From contig NZ_JABUYL010000001.1 of the NCBI RefSeq assembly GCF_014897315.1, positions 471,783 to 535,782 on the forward strand: a stretch of 64,000 bases of DNA, written 5' to 3'. The notes below the pieces were generated by a model. The model made no database searches. It was given only the letters and a program-made list of their open reading frames with translations, and had not been told where the DNA came from. Every line of letters starts with the position of its first letter. Position 1 is the stretch's first letter. Shown here in pieces: positions 9,155 to 18,851 of this stretch. A program made the position numbers and the translations under genes. The DNA comes from Proteus sp. FME41 (GTDB taxonomy: Bacteria; Pseudomonadota; Gammaproteobacteria; Enterobacterales; Enterobacteriaceae).

Positions 9155-10213
9155 TTATAAAGCACCTTCTAAATTTACTTTTATGAAAATAGGTTCTGCT
9201 TCATTTTCAAACGAATTAAGTGTGAATTTCTGGAAATTAAGATTGTTGTATCCTCTAAAAAAAAGGATCCCGCGTGTTAAATCTGTAAGTGTGGTCCATA
9301 CGGCAAATTCACTGGTATGAAGCGATGTTAACGTGTCGTGACCCAGTAGCGGATCGATCGTGGAATTTTTAGGACGATCAAAACGATTCATAATATGTGA
9401 AAGCTCAACAAGTTGCATATCAGGATCAGCAACTTTGTGATAGTAGGTTGTGTAATAAACGGCACGAATAAATCTATCTACAGACGTATCAGAGCTGGGT
9501 AATGATGCTAAAGCAATCCCGCTATCGGGTTGTTTCACTTTAATATTTCCCAGTGTACTGGTGGAAATATTAACATTAGAAAGGTGAGTGTAATTATTTA
9601 AGTGAGTAAGATGCCATGGAAATAAAGGGCCATTAGTCATGCAATAAGTCGGATTATCATAAATATGCAAATGACCATCAGAAACTTCAACAACAATACA
9701 AGCTCCGCTTTTATCATAAAAGGCATAATGAAAAGGACTAGGTAAATTGCGTAAAAGTAAGAGTTTTTGTGACCAAAAAGCTGTTTTAGGAATAGCTTGT
9801 TTTAACTCATCAACGTTTGCATATTGTGCTAAAGCCCATTCACCAATTGCCGCAATAGGGACTGATGTTGCGTAATGTTCTGGGTTAATATCATCGAGCT
9901 TTGAGTCAGGGAGCATATTCAAACTAAAAGAAAGCCCCTGAGTATTTACACCTTCAAGCACATCTTTTGTTCCTGCTAAATTAATCGGCGCTGTAATGGC
10001 GATAAAAGGGTATTTAACCGCATATTTTAGTCCTGGTGTACCGTCAGGGGCATTTTGTTGAAAAGTATGTGCTTTAGGATAATAAGCCAATATTGAAGCA
10101 GGTTTATCTGCTGAAAACTCCATTGTTCTACCATGATAGACTCGATTTTTCTTATCAGTGATAGCAAGAGTTGTGCAAGCAAAGACATTGGTATTTATTG
10201 TGTCATCCAGCAT
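9155..10213 (-). CDS. Choloylglycine hydrolase / penicillin V acylase family amidase
   Basis: This is an Ntn-hydrolase of the linear amide C-N hydrolase family, which splits amide bonds in bile salts, penicillin V or N-acyl homoserine lactones. The expected N-terminal nucleophile is Cys13 in NVFACTTLAI, followed by the family-type arginine in YHGRTMEFS. The start (AAGGA before the ATG) leaves a 12-residue leader that is not a signal peptide, so maturation would need removal of a short propeptide in the cytoplasm. The family call is good; the substrate cannot be read from sequence. It stands alone, between lpp and pykF. Confidence 0.8.
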   Translation of the reverse strand: MLDDTINTNVFACTTLAITDKKNRVYHGRTMEFSADKPASILAYYPKAHTFQQNAPDGTPGLKYAVKYPFIAITAPINLAGTKDVLEGVNTQGLSFSLNMLPDSKLDDINPEHYATSVPIAAIGEWALAQYANVDELKQAIPKTAFWSQKLLLLRNLPSPFHYAFYDKSGACIVVEVSDGHLHIYDNPTYCMTNGPLFPWHLTHLNNYTHLSNVNISTSTLGNIKVKQPDSGIALASLPSSDTSVDRFIRAVYYTTYYHKVADPDMQLVELSHIMNRFDRPKNSTIDPLLGHDTLTSLHTSEFAVWTTLTDLTRGILFFRGYNNLNFQKFTLNSFENEAEPIFIKVNLEGAL

Positions 10214-10318
10214 TTTATATCCTTAATTTGTATATAAATAAAAAAGGGATATTAAAAGGATAGAAGAAATAATGATGACAAGAGAAAAAATGAGCAGGTT
10301 AAAAGTGAATAATAAAAA

Positions 10319-10343
10319 AAACGCCACTTTAAAAGTGGCGTTT
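10319..10343 (-). terminator. pykF terminator
   Basis: Inverted repeat ACGCCACTTT/AAAGTGGCGT directly after the pykF stop; reading the minus strand it is followed by a run of T. Confidence 0.88.
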
Positions 10344-10365
10344 ACACTATTAACGTACTATTAAA

Positions 10366-11778
10366 TTACAGAACGTGAACAGAAGAAGTGTTAGTTGTAC
10401 CGCTATCAACCAGTGCACCTGTTACCATGACAACACGGTCACCAGCATGAGCTAAACCACTTGCTAATGCCGCTTCTTTACCGATACGGTAGAAGTCATC
10501 AGTTGAAGAAATTTCGTTAACTAACTGAGTTGTGACACCTTTAACTAACAATAGTTGACGAGCTGTTTCTTCGTTGTTTGTTAAGGCTAAGATTGGTGCC
10601 GTTGGGAAATATTTACGGATAGAACGTGCTGATTTACCACCGAAAGTAGCAACAACAATAAGTGGTGAATCTAAGTTATCAGCCATTTCAACCGCACCGC
10701 GACATACCGCTTCAGTAACACGCAGTTTCGCACCTTTTTGGCTTACTTCAAGACGTGATTTCATGATACGGTCTGTACGATCACAAATCGTTGCCATGAT
10801 AGTCACAGCTTCTACTGGATATTTACCTTTCGCACTTTCACCTGACAGCATAACTGCGTCAGTACCATCTAAGATAGCATTCGCAACGTCACCCGCTTCA
10901 GCGCGAGTAGGGCGTGGGTTTTTGATCATTGAATCTAACATTTGCGTTGCAGTGATAACCACTTTACGTGCAGCGTTACATTTTTCGATCATCATCTTTT
11001 GTGCAAAGATAACTTCTTCAACAGGGATTTCAACACCTAAGTCACCACGTGCAACCATGATACCGTCAGAAGCTTCTAAAATTTCATCGAAATTATTTAA
11101 GCCTTCTTGGTTCTCAATTTTTGAGATGATCATGATGTTTTCGCCGCCGTGTGCTTTTAAGTGCGCACGCATTTCTTCAACGTCTGAACGTTTACGAATG
11201 AAAGATGCGGCAACAAAGTCAACACCTTGTTCACAACCAAAGATCAGATCTTGTTTATCTTTTTCAGCTAATGCAGGTAAACCGATAGAAACGCCAGGTA
11301 AGTTAACACCTTTGTTTTCACCTAAGTCACCGTTGTTTAAAACTTCACAAACAACTTCAGTATCAGTTACCGCAGTGACTTTCATACCGATAAGACCATC
11401 ATCAACTAATACGGTGTTACCTACAGTTAAATCTTTTGCGAAACCTTCATATGTCACCGCAACACGATCTTTATTACCAACAACAGATTTGTCTGTGGTG
11501 AATGTGAACGTTTGGCCAGCAACTAAAGCCACATCATTACCACCTTCTAATTTGATGGTACGGATTTCTGGGCCTTTAGTATCTAATAAGATAGCTGCTT
11601 TTTTGCCTGTTTTAGCACAAACGCTACGCAGGTTTTTGATACGGTTACCATGTTCTTCAAAGTCACCGTGAGAGAAGTTCAGACGCATAACATTCATGCC
11701 TGCGTCCAGTAATTGATTCAGTTTTTCTTCAGATTCGGTTTTTGGCCCGATGGTGCAAACAATTTTTGTCTTTTTCAT
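10366..11778 (-). CDS. pykF: Pyruvate kinase I
   Basis: PykF converts phosphoenolpyruvate and ADP to pyruvate and ATP, the last step of glycolysis; type I enzymes are activated by fructose 1,6-bisphosphate. The 470-residue protein (the E. coli length) begins [16 protein letters not shown] and has the catalytic lysine region ([10 protein letters not shown]) and the metal/PEP-binding [14 protein letters not shown] Cra-type site lies about 250 bases upstream. Confidence 0.97.
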   Translation of the reverse strand: MKKTKIVCTIGPKTESEEKLNQLLDAGMNVMRLNFSHGDFEEHGNRIKNLRSVCAKTGKKAAILLDTKGPEIRTIKLEGGNDVALVAGQTFTFTTDKSVVGNKDRVAVTYEGFAKDLTVGNTVLVDDGLIGMKVTAVTDTEVVCEVLNNGDLGENKGVNLPGVSIGLPALAEKDKQDLIFGCEQGVDFVAASFIRKRSDVEEMRAHLKAHGGENIMIISKIENQEGLNNFDEILEASDGIMVARGDLGVEIPVEEVIFAQKMMIEKCNAARKVVITATQMLDSMIKNPRPTRAEAGDVANAILDGTDAVMLSGESAKGKYPVEAVTIMATICDRTDRIMKSRLEVSQKGAKLRVTEAVCRGAVEMADNLDSPLIVVATFGGKSARSIRKYFPTAPILALTNNEETARQLLLVKGVTTQLVNEISSTDDFYRIGKEAALASGLAHAGDRVVMVTGALVDSGTTNTSSVHVL

Positions 11779-12241
11779 GGCAGTCTATTTAATGGTTGTA
11801 TTGTAATGGATGAATAGGGATTAATGTCGCTATTTTTATCAACGGCATCAACAGTGCGAAACAGGATGAATAAATTCATCTCTACGGGTAAGTTGCGCAA
11901 CATGTTAATGGTTCCAGCAACATCATAAAAATCTTGTCACTATTTTGTAGTAAAGGTTGGCAGACATCTTACATTATAGTCTATCACGATTCATTTGTTC
12001 TGTTTTCTAAAGATGCCCGAAAATCAATACGCTGAAACCTTTCAACAAAATTATGTTTTGTATTATAGAGGTTAATTTCTATGAAGAAAATCGAAAAAAG
12101 GTAAATTTAAGTGATGTGATCAAAATACGGTGCTGACTGCTTGTTTTTTAAGCGTTTTGTTGCGCAATAAAATATTGCAAGCTGAATTAATTATTTTGTA
12201 GGGTAGGCAAGAAGTATAAAAAAGAAATAGAGAAATAGAAA
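11779..12241. other. pykF-tRNA intergenic region
   Basis: No coding frame seen. It contains the long upstream region of pykF on the minus strand, with the Cra-like site, and the trailer of the tRNA operon, where I do not see a clear terminator. Confidence 0.5.
12031..12046. promoter_or_regulatory. Cra (FruR) operator-like site upstream of pykF
   Basis: GCTGAAACCTTTCAAC matches the palindromic Cra consensus GCTGAAACGNTTCAGC at nearly all positions. Cra represses glycolytic genes such as E. coli pykF. The site is about 255 bases before the start codon, which implies a distant promoter and a long leader. The motif is seen; binding is inferred. Confidence 0.6.
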
Positions 12242-12318
12242 TGGTGCGTCCAAGTGGACTCGAACCACCGACCCCCACCATGTCAAGGTGGTGCTCTAAC
12301 CAACTGAGCTATGGACGC
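12242..12318 (-). tRNA. tRNA-Val (anticodon GAC)
   Basis: A 77-base cloverleaf on the minus strand: acceptor GCGTCCA pairs with TGGACGC, the D arm contains AGCTCAGTTGGTTAGAGC, the anticodon stem-loop is CCACC-TTGACAT-GGTGG with anticodon GAC, the T arm contains GGTTCGAGTCC, and CCA is encoded. It corresponds to E. coli valV/valW, also beside pykF. Promoter-distal copy of three. Confidence 0.97.
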
Positions 12319-12347
12319 ACTGTATTGAAATGTTGCTGAAAAATAAA

Positions 12348-12424
12348 TGGTGCGTCCAAGTGGACTCGAACCACCGACCCCCACCATGTCAAGGTGGTGC
12401 TCTAACCAACTGAGCTATGGACGC
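12348..12424 (-). tRNA. tRNA-Val (anticodon GAC), middle copy
   Basis: Identical in sequence to the copy at 12242-12318 and separated from it by a 29-base spacer that is itself repeated exactly. Confidence 0.97.
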
Positions 12425-12453
12425 ACTGTATTGAAATGTTGCTGAAAAATAAA

Positions 12454-12530
12454 TGGTGCGTCCAAGTGGACTCGAACCACCGACCCCCACCATGTCAAGG
12501 TGGTGCTCTAACCAACTGAGCTATGGACGC
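12454..12530 (-). tRNA. tRNA-Val (anticodon GAC), promoter-proximal copy
   Basis: Identical to the other two copies. It is the first transcribed, about 24 bases after the predicted transcription start. Confidence 0.97.
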
Positions 12531-12560
12531 ATTATCTATTTTGGGTTACAACGGGGACGA

Positions 12561-12589
12561 ATATTAACGAGATGATCCGATTCTGGCAA
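12561..12589 (-). promoter_or_regulatory. Sigma-70 promoter of the tRNA-Val operon
   Basis: On the minus strand, TTGCCA (12584-12589), a 17-base spacer and TAATAT (12561-12566) form a near-consensus promoter. The following TCGTCCCC is a GC-rich discriminator of the kind found at stringently controlled stable-RNA promoters. Confidence 0.8.
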
Positions 12590-12679
12590 GAGGAAAAACA
12601 CAAATTTATATTCAACTGCTCGTATTTAAAGCTATTTGTTGATATTTGTGCCATTCCCTTGCCAAAATAAGCGTTTTGT

Positions 12680-14053
12680 TTAACGCTCTGAGCGTAATAA
12701 CACCACTTCATCAGATTGACGTTGGATCCACCAAATGCGAGAACCCATCATAATTGCTGATGCGGTTAAACCAAGAATAAAGCCAATCCAGAAACCGGCA
12801 GGGCCCATGGCTTCTACAACATAATCAGTACGCCCTAATAAATAACCTGAAGGCAGGCCAATAACCCAATAAGCGATAAAGGTGATAAAGAAGATAGAGC
12901 GCGTATCTTTATAGCCACGTAACACTCCAGAGCCAATGACTTGTACCGAATCTGATAGCTGGTAAAGTGCAGCAAACAACATGAGATGTGAGGCTAATGT
13001 CACTACTTCAATATTATCGTTATACATTAAGGCGATTTTTTCTCTAAAGATAATAGAGAAAATGGCAGTACAGCTTGCCAGCATTAAACCCACCGCAAGA
13101 GATGTAATGGCTGAAATACGAGCTTGTTCTGTAGAGCGTTGCCCTAGGTTATGACCTACACGAATGGTTGCAGCTATGCCCAATGAAAGAGGGAACATAA
13201 ACATGAGTGAACTAAAGTTCAGTGCAATTTGATGGCTTGCAACGGCGGTCACGCCTAAAGGTGATACTAACAAAGCAACCACGGCAAACAGAGTTACTTC
13301 AAAGAATAACGCTAAACCAACAGGCAGCCCTAAAAATGTAATACGCTTTATGATGTTGAGTTCAGGAAGTACAAAACGTTTTTTAGGCTGAACATCGCGT
13401 TGTGTTGGCGCACGGCGAACGTAATAACGCATCATCAAGAACATTGCCCAAAAAACAGAGGCGGTTGCGACACCACAACCAATACCACCTAATTGTGGCG
13501 CACCAAATTTACCGTAAATGAAAGCATAGTTAACAGGAATATTGATCAATAAGCCTACAAAACCGATTATCATACCTGGTTTTGTTTTGGATAATCCTTC
13601 ACATTGGCTTCTAAGTACTTGGTAATAAAGACAACCTGGGGCACCCCACATAATCGCATGAATAAAACCAATGGCTTTTTCTGCTAATTCAGGGTCAATA
13701 TCATGTTGTGCTTCAATAATAAATCGGCTGTTATAAAGAATGGCAATAACCATGATCGATAAGAATGTTGCGAGCCAAAAACCTTGCTGTGTGCGATCAG
13801 CAATATGTTTTCGTTGCCCGGAGCCATTTAGTTGTGCAACGATTGGCGTTAATGCCATTAATATGCCTTGACCTAATAAAATGGTTGGCAACCAAATAGA
13901 CGTACCCACTGCTACCGCAGACATTTCTGTGGCATTTACAGCACCCGCCATGACAGTATCAACTACACCCATTGCCGTTTGGGAAAATTGCGCGATGATA
14001 ACGGGAATACCGAGAGCAAGTAAGCTACGCGCTTCTTTTATGTACTTCTGCAC
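12680..14053 (-). CDS. mdtK: MdtK (NorM) multidrug efflux protein, MATE family
   Basis: MATE transporters expel cationic drugs and dyes in exchange for Na+ or H+ across the inner membrane. The 457 residues, with about 12 hydrophobic segments, match the length and sequence of E. coli MdtK. I chose the GTG at 14051-14053 (VQKYIKEAR, against E. coli MQKYISEAR) with AAGG upstream; the longer open frame to 14176 would add 41 residues not found in the family. It is divergent from ribE, as in E. coli. Confidence 0.95.
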   Translation of the reverse strand: MQKYIKEARSLLALGIPVIIAQFSQTAMGVVDTVMAGAVNATEMSAVAVGTSIWLPTILLGQGILMALTPIVAQLNGSGQRKHIADRTQQGFWLATFLSIMVIAILYNSRFIIEAQHDIDPELAEKAIGFIHAIMWGAPGCLYYQVLRSQCEGLSKTKPGMIIGFVGLLINIPVNYAFIYGKFGAPQLGGIGCGVATASVFWAMFLMMRYYVRRAPTQRDVQPKKRFVLPELNIIKRITFLGLPVGLALFFEVTLFAVVALLVSPLGVTAVASHQIALNFSSLMFMFPLSLGIAATIRVGHNLGQRSTEQARISAITSLAVGLMLASCTAIFSIIFREKIALMYNDNIEVVTLASHLMLFAALYQLSDSVQVIGSGVLRGYKDTRSIFFITFIAYWVIGLPSGYLLGRTDYVVEAMGPAGFWIGFILGLTASAIMMGSRIWWIQRQSDEVVLLRSER

Positions 14054-14366
14054 GCATACACCTTTATTTATTATAAGAAAACGATAGGAAAGAAAGAGAA
14101 CAAACGCCGCATTGTTAAAATGACGTAAAGAGATCCTCAAGAACGCATATTCTAATGATAAAAGTTTAATTAGCAACGAAAGAAGTCTCGCTTTTTAAAC
14201 ACAGGATTTTGATAATTTATTAAGTGTTTTTACGTTATATTTAACGTCAATTATCGACACGGAATAAATGCGGTAATTGTTCCTTTGTATTAATACGAGC
14301 TATGTTATTCTAAATAGCATAAACCTAATTTGAGTTTACCAGTTTATCGAATCAAGGAGATGTCAG
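14054..14366. other. mdtK-ribE divergent intergenic region
   Basis: Promoter space for both genes. I looked for an FMN riboswitch before ribE and see none; the ribE ribosome-binding site (AAGGAG) is the only clear element. Confidence 0.4.
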
Positions 14367-15026
14367 ATGTTCACAGGTATTGTTCAGGGAAAAGGGCGGG
14401 TTGTTGCTATCGAAGATAAAGGCGATTTTCGTACCCATATCATTGAATTACCCAAAGCGTTAGTCGGCAATTTAGAGACAGGTGCTTCTGTCGCGAATAA
14501 TGGTTGCTGTTTAACTGTCACTAAAATTGAAGATACACAGATTAGTTTTGATTTAGTGAAAGAGACATTGCGTCTAACTAACCTCGGTGAGTTAAAAGTT
14601 GGTTCGGAAGTTAATATTGAGCGTGCCGCTAAATATGGTGATGAAATTGGTGGGCATGTGATGTCTGGGCATATTGTGACAACCGCTGAAGTTGCCAAAA
14701 TTATTACTTCAGAAAATAACTTACAAATTTGGTTTCGTATTTTTGATAAAGCATTGATGAAATATATTTTACATAAAGGTTTTATCGGTATTGATGGTAT
14801 TAGCCTGACAATTGGTGATGTGGTTAATAACCGCTTTTGTGTGCATCTCATCCCTGAAACACGTGATAGAACAACATTAGGTCGTAAACGTCTCGGTGAT
14901 AAAGTGAATATCGAACTTGATCCTCAAACTCAGGCGATTGTCGATACAGTCGAACGTGTTATGGCACAACAAGCACAGCAACAAGCTTTATTAGCAGCAC
15001 AACAACAAAGTGAAAATGAAGAGTAA
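14367..15026 (+). CDS. ribE: Riboflavin synthase alpha chain
   Basis: It converts two molecules of 6,7-dimethyl-8-ribityllumazine to riboflavin and the pyrimidine precursor. (It is called ribC or ribE in E. coli.) The 219-residue protein begins MFTGIVQGKGRV and shows the two homologous lumazine-binding halves, each with the MFTGI- or GHVMSGHIV-type motifs (second half from about residue 98). The C-terminus ends in a Gln/Ala-rich tail. A terminator follows. Confidence 0.96.
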   Translation: MFTGIVQGKGRVVAIEDKGDFRTHIIELPKALVGNLETGASVANNGCCLTVTKIEDTQISFDLVKETLRLTNLGELKVGSEVNIERAAKYGDEIGGHVMSGHIVTTAEVAKIITSENNLQIWFRIFDKALMKYILHKGFIGIDGISLTIGDVVNNRFCVHLIPETRDRTTLGRKRLGDKVNIELDPQTQAIVDTVERVMAQQAQQQALLAAQQQSENEE

Positions 15027-15080
15027 GCTTCACATAATTAATGATTAATATTGTTGCTATTAAAAGATAACCAAAGAAGA

Positions 15081-15112
15081 AGCCAGTTTATCAATCAAAC
15101 TGGCTTTTCTCT
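15081..15112. terminator. Terminator between ribE and cfa
   Basis: Nine-base stem AGCCAGTTT/AAACTGGCT, 7-base loop, then TTTCTCTTTTT on the plus strand. It lies between convergent genes and probably serves both. Confidence 0.85.
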
Positions 15113-15128
15113 TTTTATAAAAAAAGAA

Positions 15129-16283
15129 TTAACGTGGGATTTGCAAACCGCCAATATGACCTTTAGGGCTTAGTACGATTTGCCATAGCTGAATATCTCT
15201 GGCACGAAAGGCACCTGCACAAGCATTAAGGTAATAGCTAAACATACGTTTAAAGCGGGGTGTGTAATGAGATTCAATATCAGGCCAAGAGACTAGAAAA
15301 CGCTGATACCAAGCCATTAGCGTTTTATCGTAATCTGCACCAAAGTTATGCCAGTCTTCCATCACAAATTTGCTGTCCATCGCATGGGCAATTTTTTGAA
15401 TAGAAGGTAGACAACCATTTGGGAAGATATATTTACTGATCCAACTATCCACATTCACTTTATCAAGGTTAGATCCAATGGTGTGCAGTAAAAATAAGCC
15501 TTCTTCCTTTAAATTACGACGAACGACATCAAAATAGGTAGCGTAATTCTTAGGCCCAACATGCTCAAACATACCCACTGAAACGATGCGATCAAATTTT
15601 TCCTGTAAATCACGGTAGTCTTCAAGAATAATATTAACATCGAGTCCTTGGCATCGAGCTTGTGCCATTTTTTGTTGTTCAACGGAAATAGTAACGCCCG
15701 TGACAGAAACACTAAAATGTTTTGTGGCATAAGCGGCAAGACCTCCCCAGCCACACCCAATATCTAATAAGGTCATCCCAGGTTTTAAATCTAATTTTCG
15801 ACAAATGAGATCTAATTTATGTTCTTGCGCCTGCGCTAAGTTATCTGCATTTTTCCAATAGCCACAGGAATATTGCATATTAGGATCAAGCATGGCAGTA
15901 AATAAATCATTACCAAGATCGTAATGCTCTTTACCTACCATCCACGCTCGTTTTTGTGTTTGTAGATTAAAAAGGCGGGCTGTCGCGATTTTGATAATAT
16001 CGCGTAGATTTTGTGGCAGCTTATTCTCAAGACCTGCACGTAAAACTTTATGAAAGAATATATCAAGTCGCTCACAATCCCACCAACCATCCATATAACT
16101 TTCACCGAGACCTAATGAGCCTTGCTGTAATACTCTTTTATAAAAATTTTGATTATGAACCTGAATATCATAAGGTTCAGAGCCATTCACTCGAATGTCT
16201 GCGTGAGTTAATAGTTCTATCGCGATCCTTTTATAAGGATCATTGGAGGTCTTTCGGCCTTCTTCTACACAAGATGTACTCAT
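15129..16283 (-). CDS. cfa: Cyclopropane fatty acid synthase
   Basis: Cfa transfers the S-adenosylmethionine methyl group to double bonds of membrane phospholipid acyl chains, making cyclopropane rings in stationary phase and acid stress. The product is 384 residues, against 382 in E. coli. The SAM-binding motif LDIGCGWGG lies near residue 170, followed by the conserved GITISVEQ-type segment and GMFEHVGPKNY. The start at 16283 (MSTSCVEEG) follows GGAGAG; an earlier ATG in frame gives 15 extra residues without support. Confidence 0.96.
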   Translation of the reverse strand: MSTSCVEEGRKTSNDPYKRIAIELLTHADIRVNGSEPYDIQVHNQNFYKRVLQQGSLGLGESYMDGWWDCERLDIFFHKVLRAGLENKLPQNLRDIIKIATARLFNLQTQKRAWMVGKEHYDLGNDLFTAMLDPNMQYSCGYWKNADNLAQAQEHKLDLICRKLDLKPGMTLLDIGCGWGGLAAYATKHFSVSVTGVTISVEQQKMAQARCQGLDVNIILEDYRDLQEKFDRIVSVGMFEHVGPKNYATYFDVVRRNLKEEGLFLLHTIGSNLDKVNVDSWISKYIFPNGCLPSIQKIAHAMDSKFVMEDWHNFGADYDKTLMAWYQRFLVSWPDIESHYTPRFKRMFSYYLNACAGAFRARDIQLWQIVLSPKGHIGGLQIPR

Positions 16284-16530
16284 ATACTCTCCGGCGTAAA
16301 TTAAGCGGGTTTTGAGACATAAGGCCAAGAAAGGATGTGTGCAGATTGACAGTATTAAAATGGTATCGTGTTCAATAAAGAGTGAACGAATAGAATTAAT
16401 AAGACAACTAATCTGACATAATCAGCTAATGATCGGTTTAACGCCTCAAAATCCGAAAGAAAAAATAAATAAAACGCTGTAATAGCGTATTAATAAGTAT
16501 AGAGACGTAGTGTGGTTTTCTCTAGAAAAG

Positions 16531-16562
16531 AAAAAGGCCATTTTTTATAAAATGGCCTTTTT
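16531..16562 (-). terminator. punC terminator
   Basis: Long stem AAAAAGGCCATTTT/AAAATGGCCTTTTT with a 4-base loop and T-runs on both strands, just after the punC stop. The rest of the cfa-punC gap (16284-16590) shows no gene. Confidence 0.85.
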
Positions 16563-16590
16563 AAGATGATTCTTAAAAACTGAAAGGGGA

Positions 16591-17808
16591 TTATTCTGCC
16601 GTTTGAACTGTGTGTTTGCTAACGGATTTATTTCGCTGAATAAAGTAACCAACCGCCATTGGAATGGCAGTCAACGCCATAATTGCTGTCGTATTAATTA
16701 AGGGTTGTTGGCTAATAAAGGCAGAGACAATAAAGCTGGCTAAGCTACAAAGACCAAGTTGGAGTGCGTTTTGTAATGCAGCTGCTTTACCACTAATTTC
16801 AGGGTAAGCAGATAACGCGTTAGAGACAGCGATTGGGTAAGATGCACCATTCATTGCCGCCATAATACAGAACGGAATTAAAATCGTGGTTAATGTTGGC
16901 TCAGTAAATTTAGCCACAAGATACAATGCTGTCATGCTGACTGCGTAGCCTATTAGCAATATTGGTAGCAGTGTTTTACCTGTCATTTTTGATAGTAAAA
17001 TACGACAACCATAACCACCGACCATAAATGCGATAGTTTGTGGAATATAGCTTAAACCGATATCCTGTGGTGAGTAGCCCATCTTCTCAAGAATAATAGG
17101 AGAACCTGCTAACCAAGCAAAAAAACCAGCACTACAAGATGCATAAACTAATACGTTACCTGTATAGATAGGTGATTTTAGTAAAGTCATAAATGAAGCT
17201 GAAGGTTGTTTTGTGTCAGTAACAGATTTTTGTTTAATGTTTTTCAGCATTAATGTCGGTATCATTAAAACAAGGGTTACGACCATTAACAGCATGAAAA
17301 TCATACGCCAGCCGCCATGATTTAATAACGATGCGCCAATCAAAGGGGCAAGGGCGGGTGATAGGGCAACCAATGGCATGATTAAGGCAAAAACGTGTTG
17401 CGCGCGAGATTCATCAAAGCGGTCAATGACTAATGCTTGCCAGATAACAGCAGCAGAACAGACACCAAAAGCTTGTAAGAAGCGCATTGCAAGTAAGCCT
17501 GTTGCACTTTCAACCCACAGCATGCCAAGGCAGCCTAAAGAGAAAAGACTTAAACCGATAAGTAGAATAGGCTTACGGCCCACTTTGTCAGAGAGCGGTC
17601 CCCAAAGTAATTGAGCAACAGCAAAGCCAAATAAAAAGATACTTAGGCTATTACTGATAGCGCCTTCGCTGATAGAGAGTTCACGTTGCATTATCCCAAA
17701 TGCAGGCAAGTACATATCGATAGCTAAGTAACCCAACATACTCAGACCCGCTAGGTATACCATAAAGCTCATAGGTGTTTTTGATTGTGTGGCAGTTTTT
17801 GAATTCAT
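16591..17808 (-). CDS. punC: PunC-like MFS exporter (Bcr/CflA family)
   Basis: A 405-residue, 12-helix major facilitator protein of the drug:H+ antiporter-1 family, with motif A (GPLSDKVGRKPILLIG, about residue 70) and motif C-type glycines in helix 5. E. coli punC (ydhC), described as a purine ribonucleoside exporter, sits next to its LysR activator and purR, and the same trio is here. The symbol rests on this order and overall similarity; drug efflux remains possible. Confidence 0.85.
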   Translation of the reverse strand: MNSKTATQSKTPMSFMVYLAGLSMLGYLAIDMYLPAFGIMQRELSISEGAISNSLSIFLFGFAVAQLLWGPLSDKVGRKPILLIGLSLFSLGCLGMLWVESATGLLAMRFLQAFGVCSAAVIWQALVIDRFDESRAQHVFALIMPLVALSPALAPLIGASLLNHGGWRMIFMLLMVVTLVLMIPTLMLKNIKQKSVTDTKQPSASFMTLLKSPIYTGNVLVYASCSAGFFAWLAGSPIILEKMGYSPQDIGLSYIPQTIAFMVGGYGCRILLSKMTGKTLLPILLIGYAVSMTALYLVAKFTEPTLTTILIPFCIMAAMNGASYPIAVSNALSAYPEISGKAAALQNALQLGLCSLASFIVSAFISQQPLINTTAIMALTAIPMAVGYFIQRNKSVSKHTVQTAE

Positions 17809-17926
17809 TTTATTTTCTATGCTATGTGATGTAGAACATTTTATGTATTGTAACTAAGACCTATTTTACTTGTGAAACGGGAATATTTGGTTAATGCTGT
17901 GAAAAATTTTCAAAGGAATAAACTCT

Positions 17927-18829
17927 ATGTGGTCAGAATACTCTTTAGAAGTTGTCGATGCAGTCGCAAGAACAGGAAGTTTTAGCTCCGCTGCTCAAGA
18001 ATTGCACAGAGTGCCCTCCGCCGTTAGTTACACTGTTCGGCAATTAGAAGAATGGCTTGCCGTTCCTTTATTTGAGCGTCGCCACCGTGATGTGGAATTA
18101 ACCGATGCAGGTAAAATTTTCATCAAAGAAGCGCGATCTGTTATCAAAAAAATGAATGACACTCGACACCTTTGTCAACAGGTTTCTAATGGGTGGCGAG
18201 GACAATTTAGTATAGCCGTTGATGGCATTGTGAAACCCGAAAGAACACAACAGCTTATTCTCGATTTTTATCGTCATTTTCCTGATATTGAGCTGTATGT
18301 CTACCCTGAAGTGTTTAATGGTGTATGGGATTCCTTAGTTAATGGTCGAGTTGACTTAGCTATTGGCGCAACAAGAGCATCGCCTATAGGAGAACGTTAT
18401 AGCTTTAGAGATATGGGCTTTATGCCTTGGCGCTGTGTGTGTCATGTTGATCATCCCTTAGCAAAAGCACAACATCCATTAACGGATGATGAAATGCGAC
18501 CTTATCCTAGTTTATGCTTAGAAGATACTTCAAGGAGTTTGCCAAAACGTGACACGTGGGCGTTAAATAATCAACGAAGAATGGTTGTGCCTACTTGGGG
18601 GATGGGGCTTGAGTGCTTATTAGCAGGATTATGTGTCGGTATGGTGCCTTGGCATCGAGCGGAAACATTAATTGCACAAGGTAAGCTTGTTACATTAGAA
18701 CTTGCGCAACCATTGCCAGACAGCCCATGCTGCCTGACGTGGGTCGATAAAAGTGAATCGCCCGCTTTGACGTGGTTGTTAGATTATCTTGGAGATAGCC
18801 AGACCTTAAATGAGGAATGGCTTCGCTAG
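17927..18829 (+). CDS. punR: PunR-like LysR transcription activator
   Basis: LysR-type regulator of 300 residues with an N-terminal winged helix-turn-helix (SFSSAAQELHRVPSAVSYTV, about residues 18-37) and a C-terminal inducer-binding domain from about residue 90. It is divergent from punC across 118 bases, the usual arrangement for a LysR regulator and its target; E. coli PunR (YdhB) activates punC. Confidence 0.88.
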   Translation: MWSEYSLEVVDAVARTGSFSSAAQELHRVPSAVSYTVRQLEEWLAVPLFERRHRDVELTDAGKIFIKEARSVIKKMNDTRHLCQQVSNGWRGQFSIAVDGIVKPERTQQLILDFYRHFPDIELYVYPEVFNGVWDSLVNGRVDLAIGATRASPIGERYSFRDMGFMPWRCVCHVDHPLAKAQHPLTDDEMRPYPSLCLEDTSRSLPKRDTWALNNQRRMVVPTWGMGLECLLAGLCVGMVPWHRAETLIAQGKLVTLELAQPLPDSPCCLTWVDKSESPALTWLLDYLGDSQTLNEEWLR

Positions 18830-18851
18830 AAATCAGGGTGCTGAATAATAA

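Larger units (their letters stand above)
12242..12530 (-). repeat. 106-base tandem repeat holding three tRNA-Val genes
   Basis: The unit is tRNA (77 bases) plus a 29-base spacer. The starts step by exactly 106 bases (12242, 12348, 12454), and both spacers are the same. This points to tandem duplication or gene conversion. Confidence 0.95.

Noticed and set aside
10574..11671. 365-codon open frame on the plus strand
   Set aside because: It lies wholly antisense to pykF, which is certain; no ribosome-binding site and no family resemblance.
14177..14366. Possible FMN riboswitch before ribE
   Set aside because: The region is too short and lacks the conserved FMN-element blocks.
14384..14851. 155-codon open frame on the minus strand
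   Set aside because: Antisense shadow of ribE.
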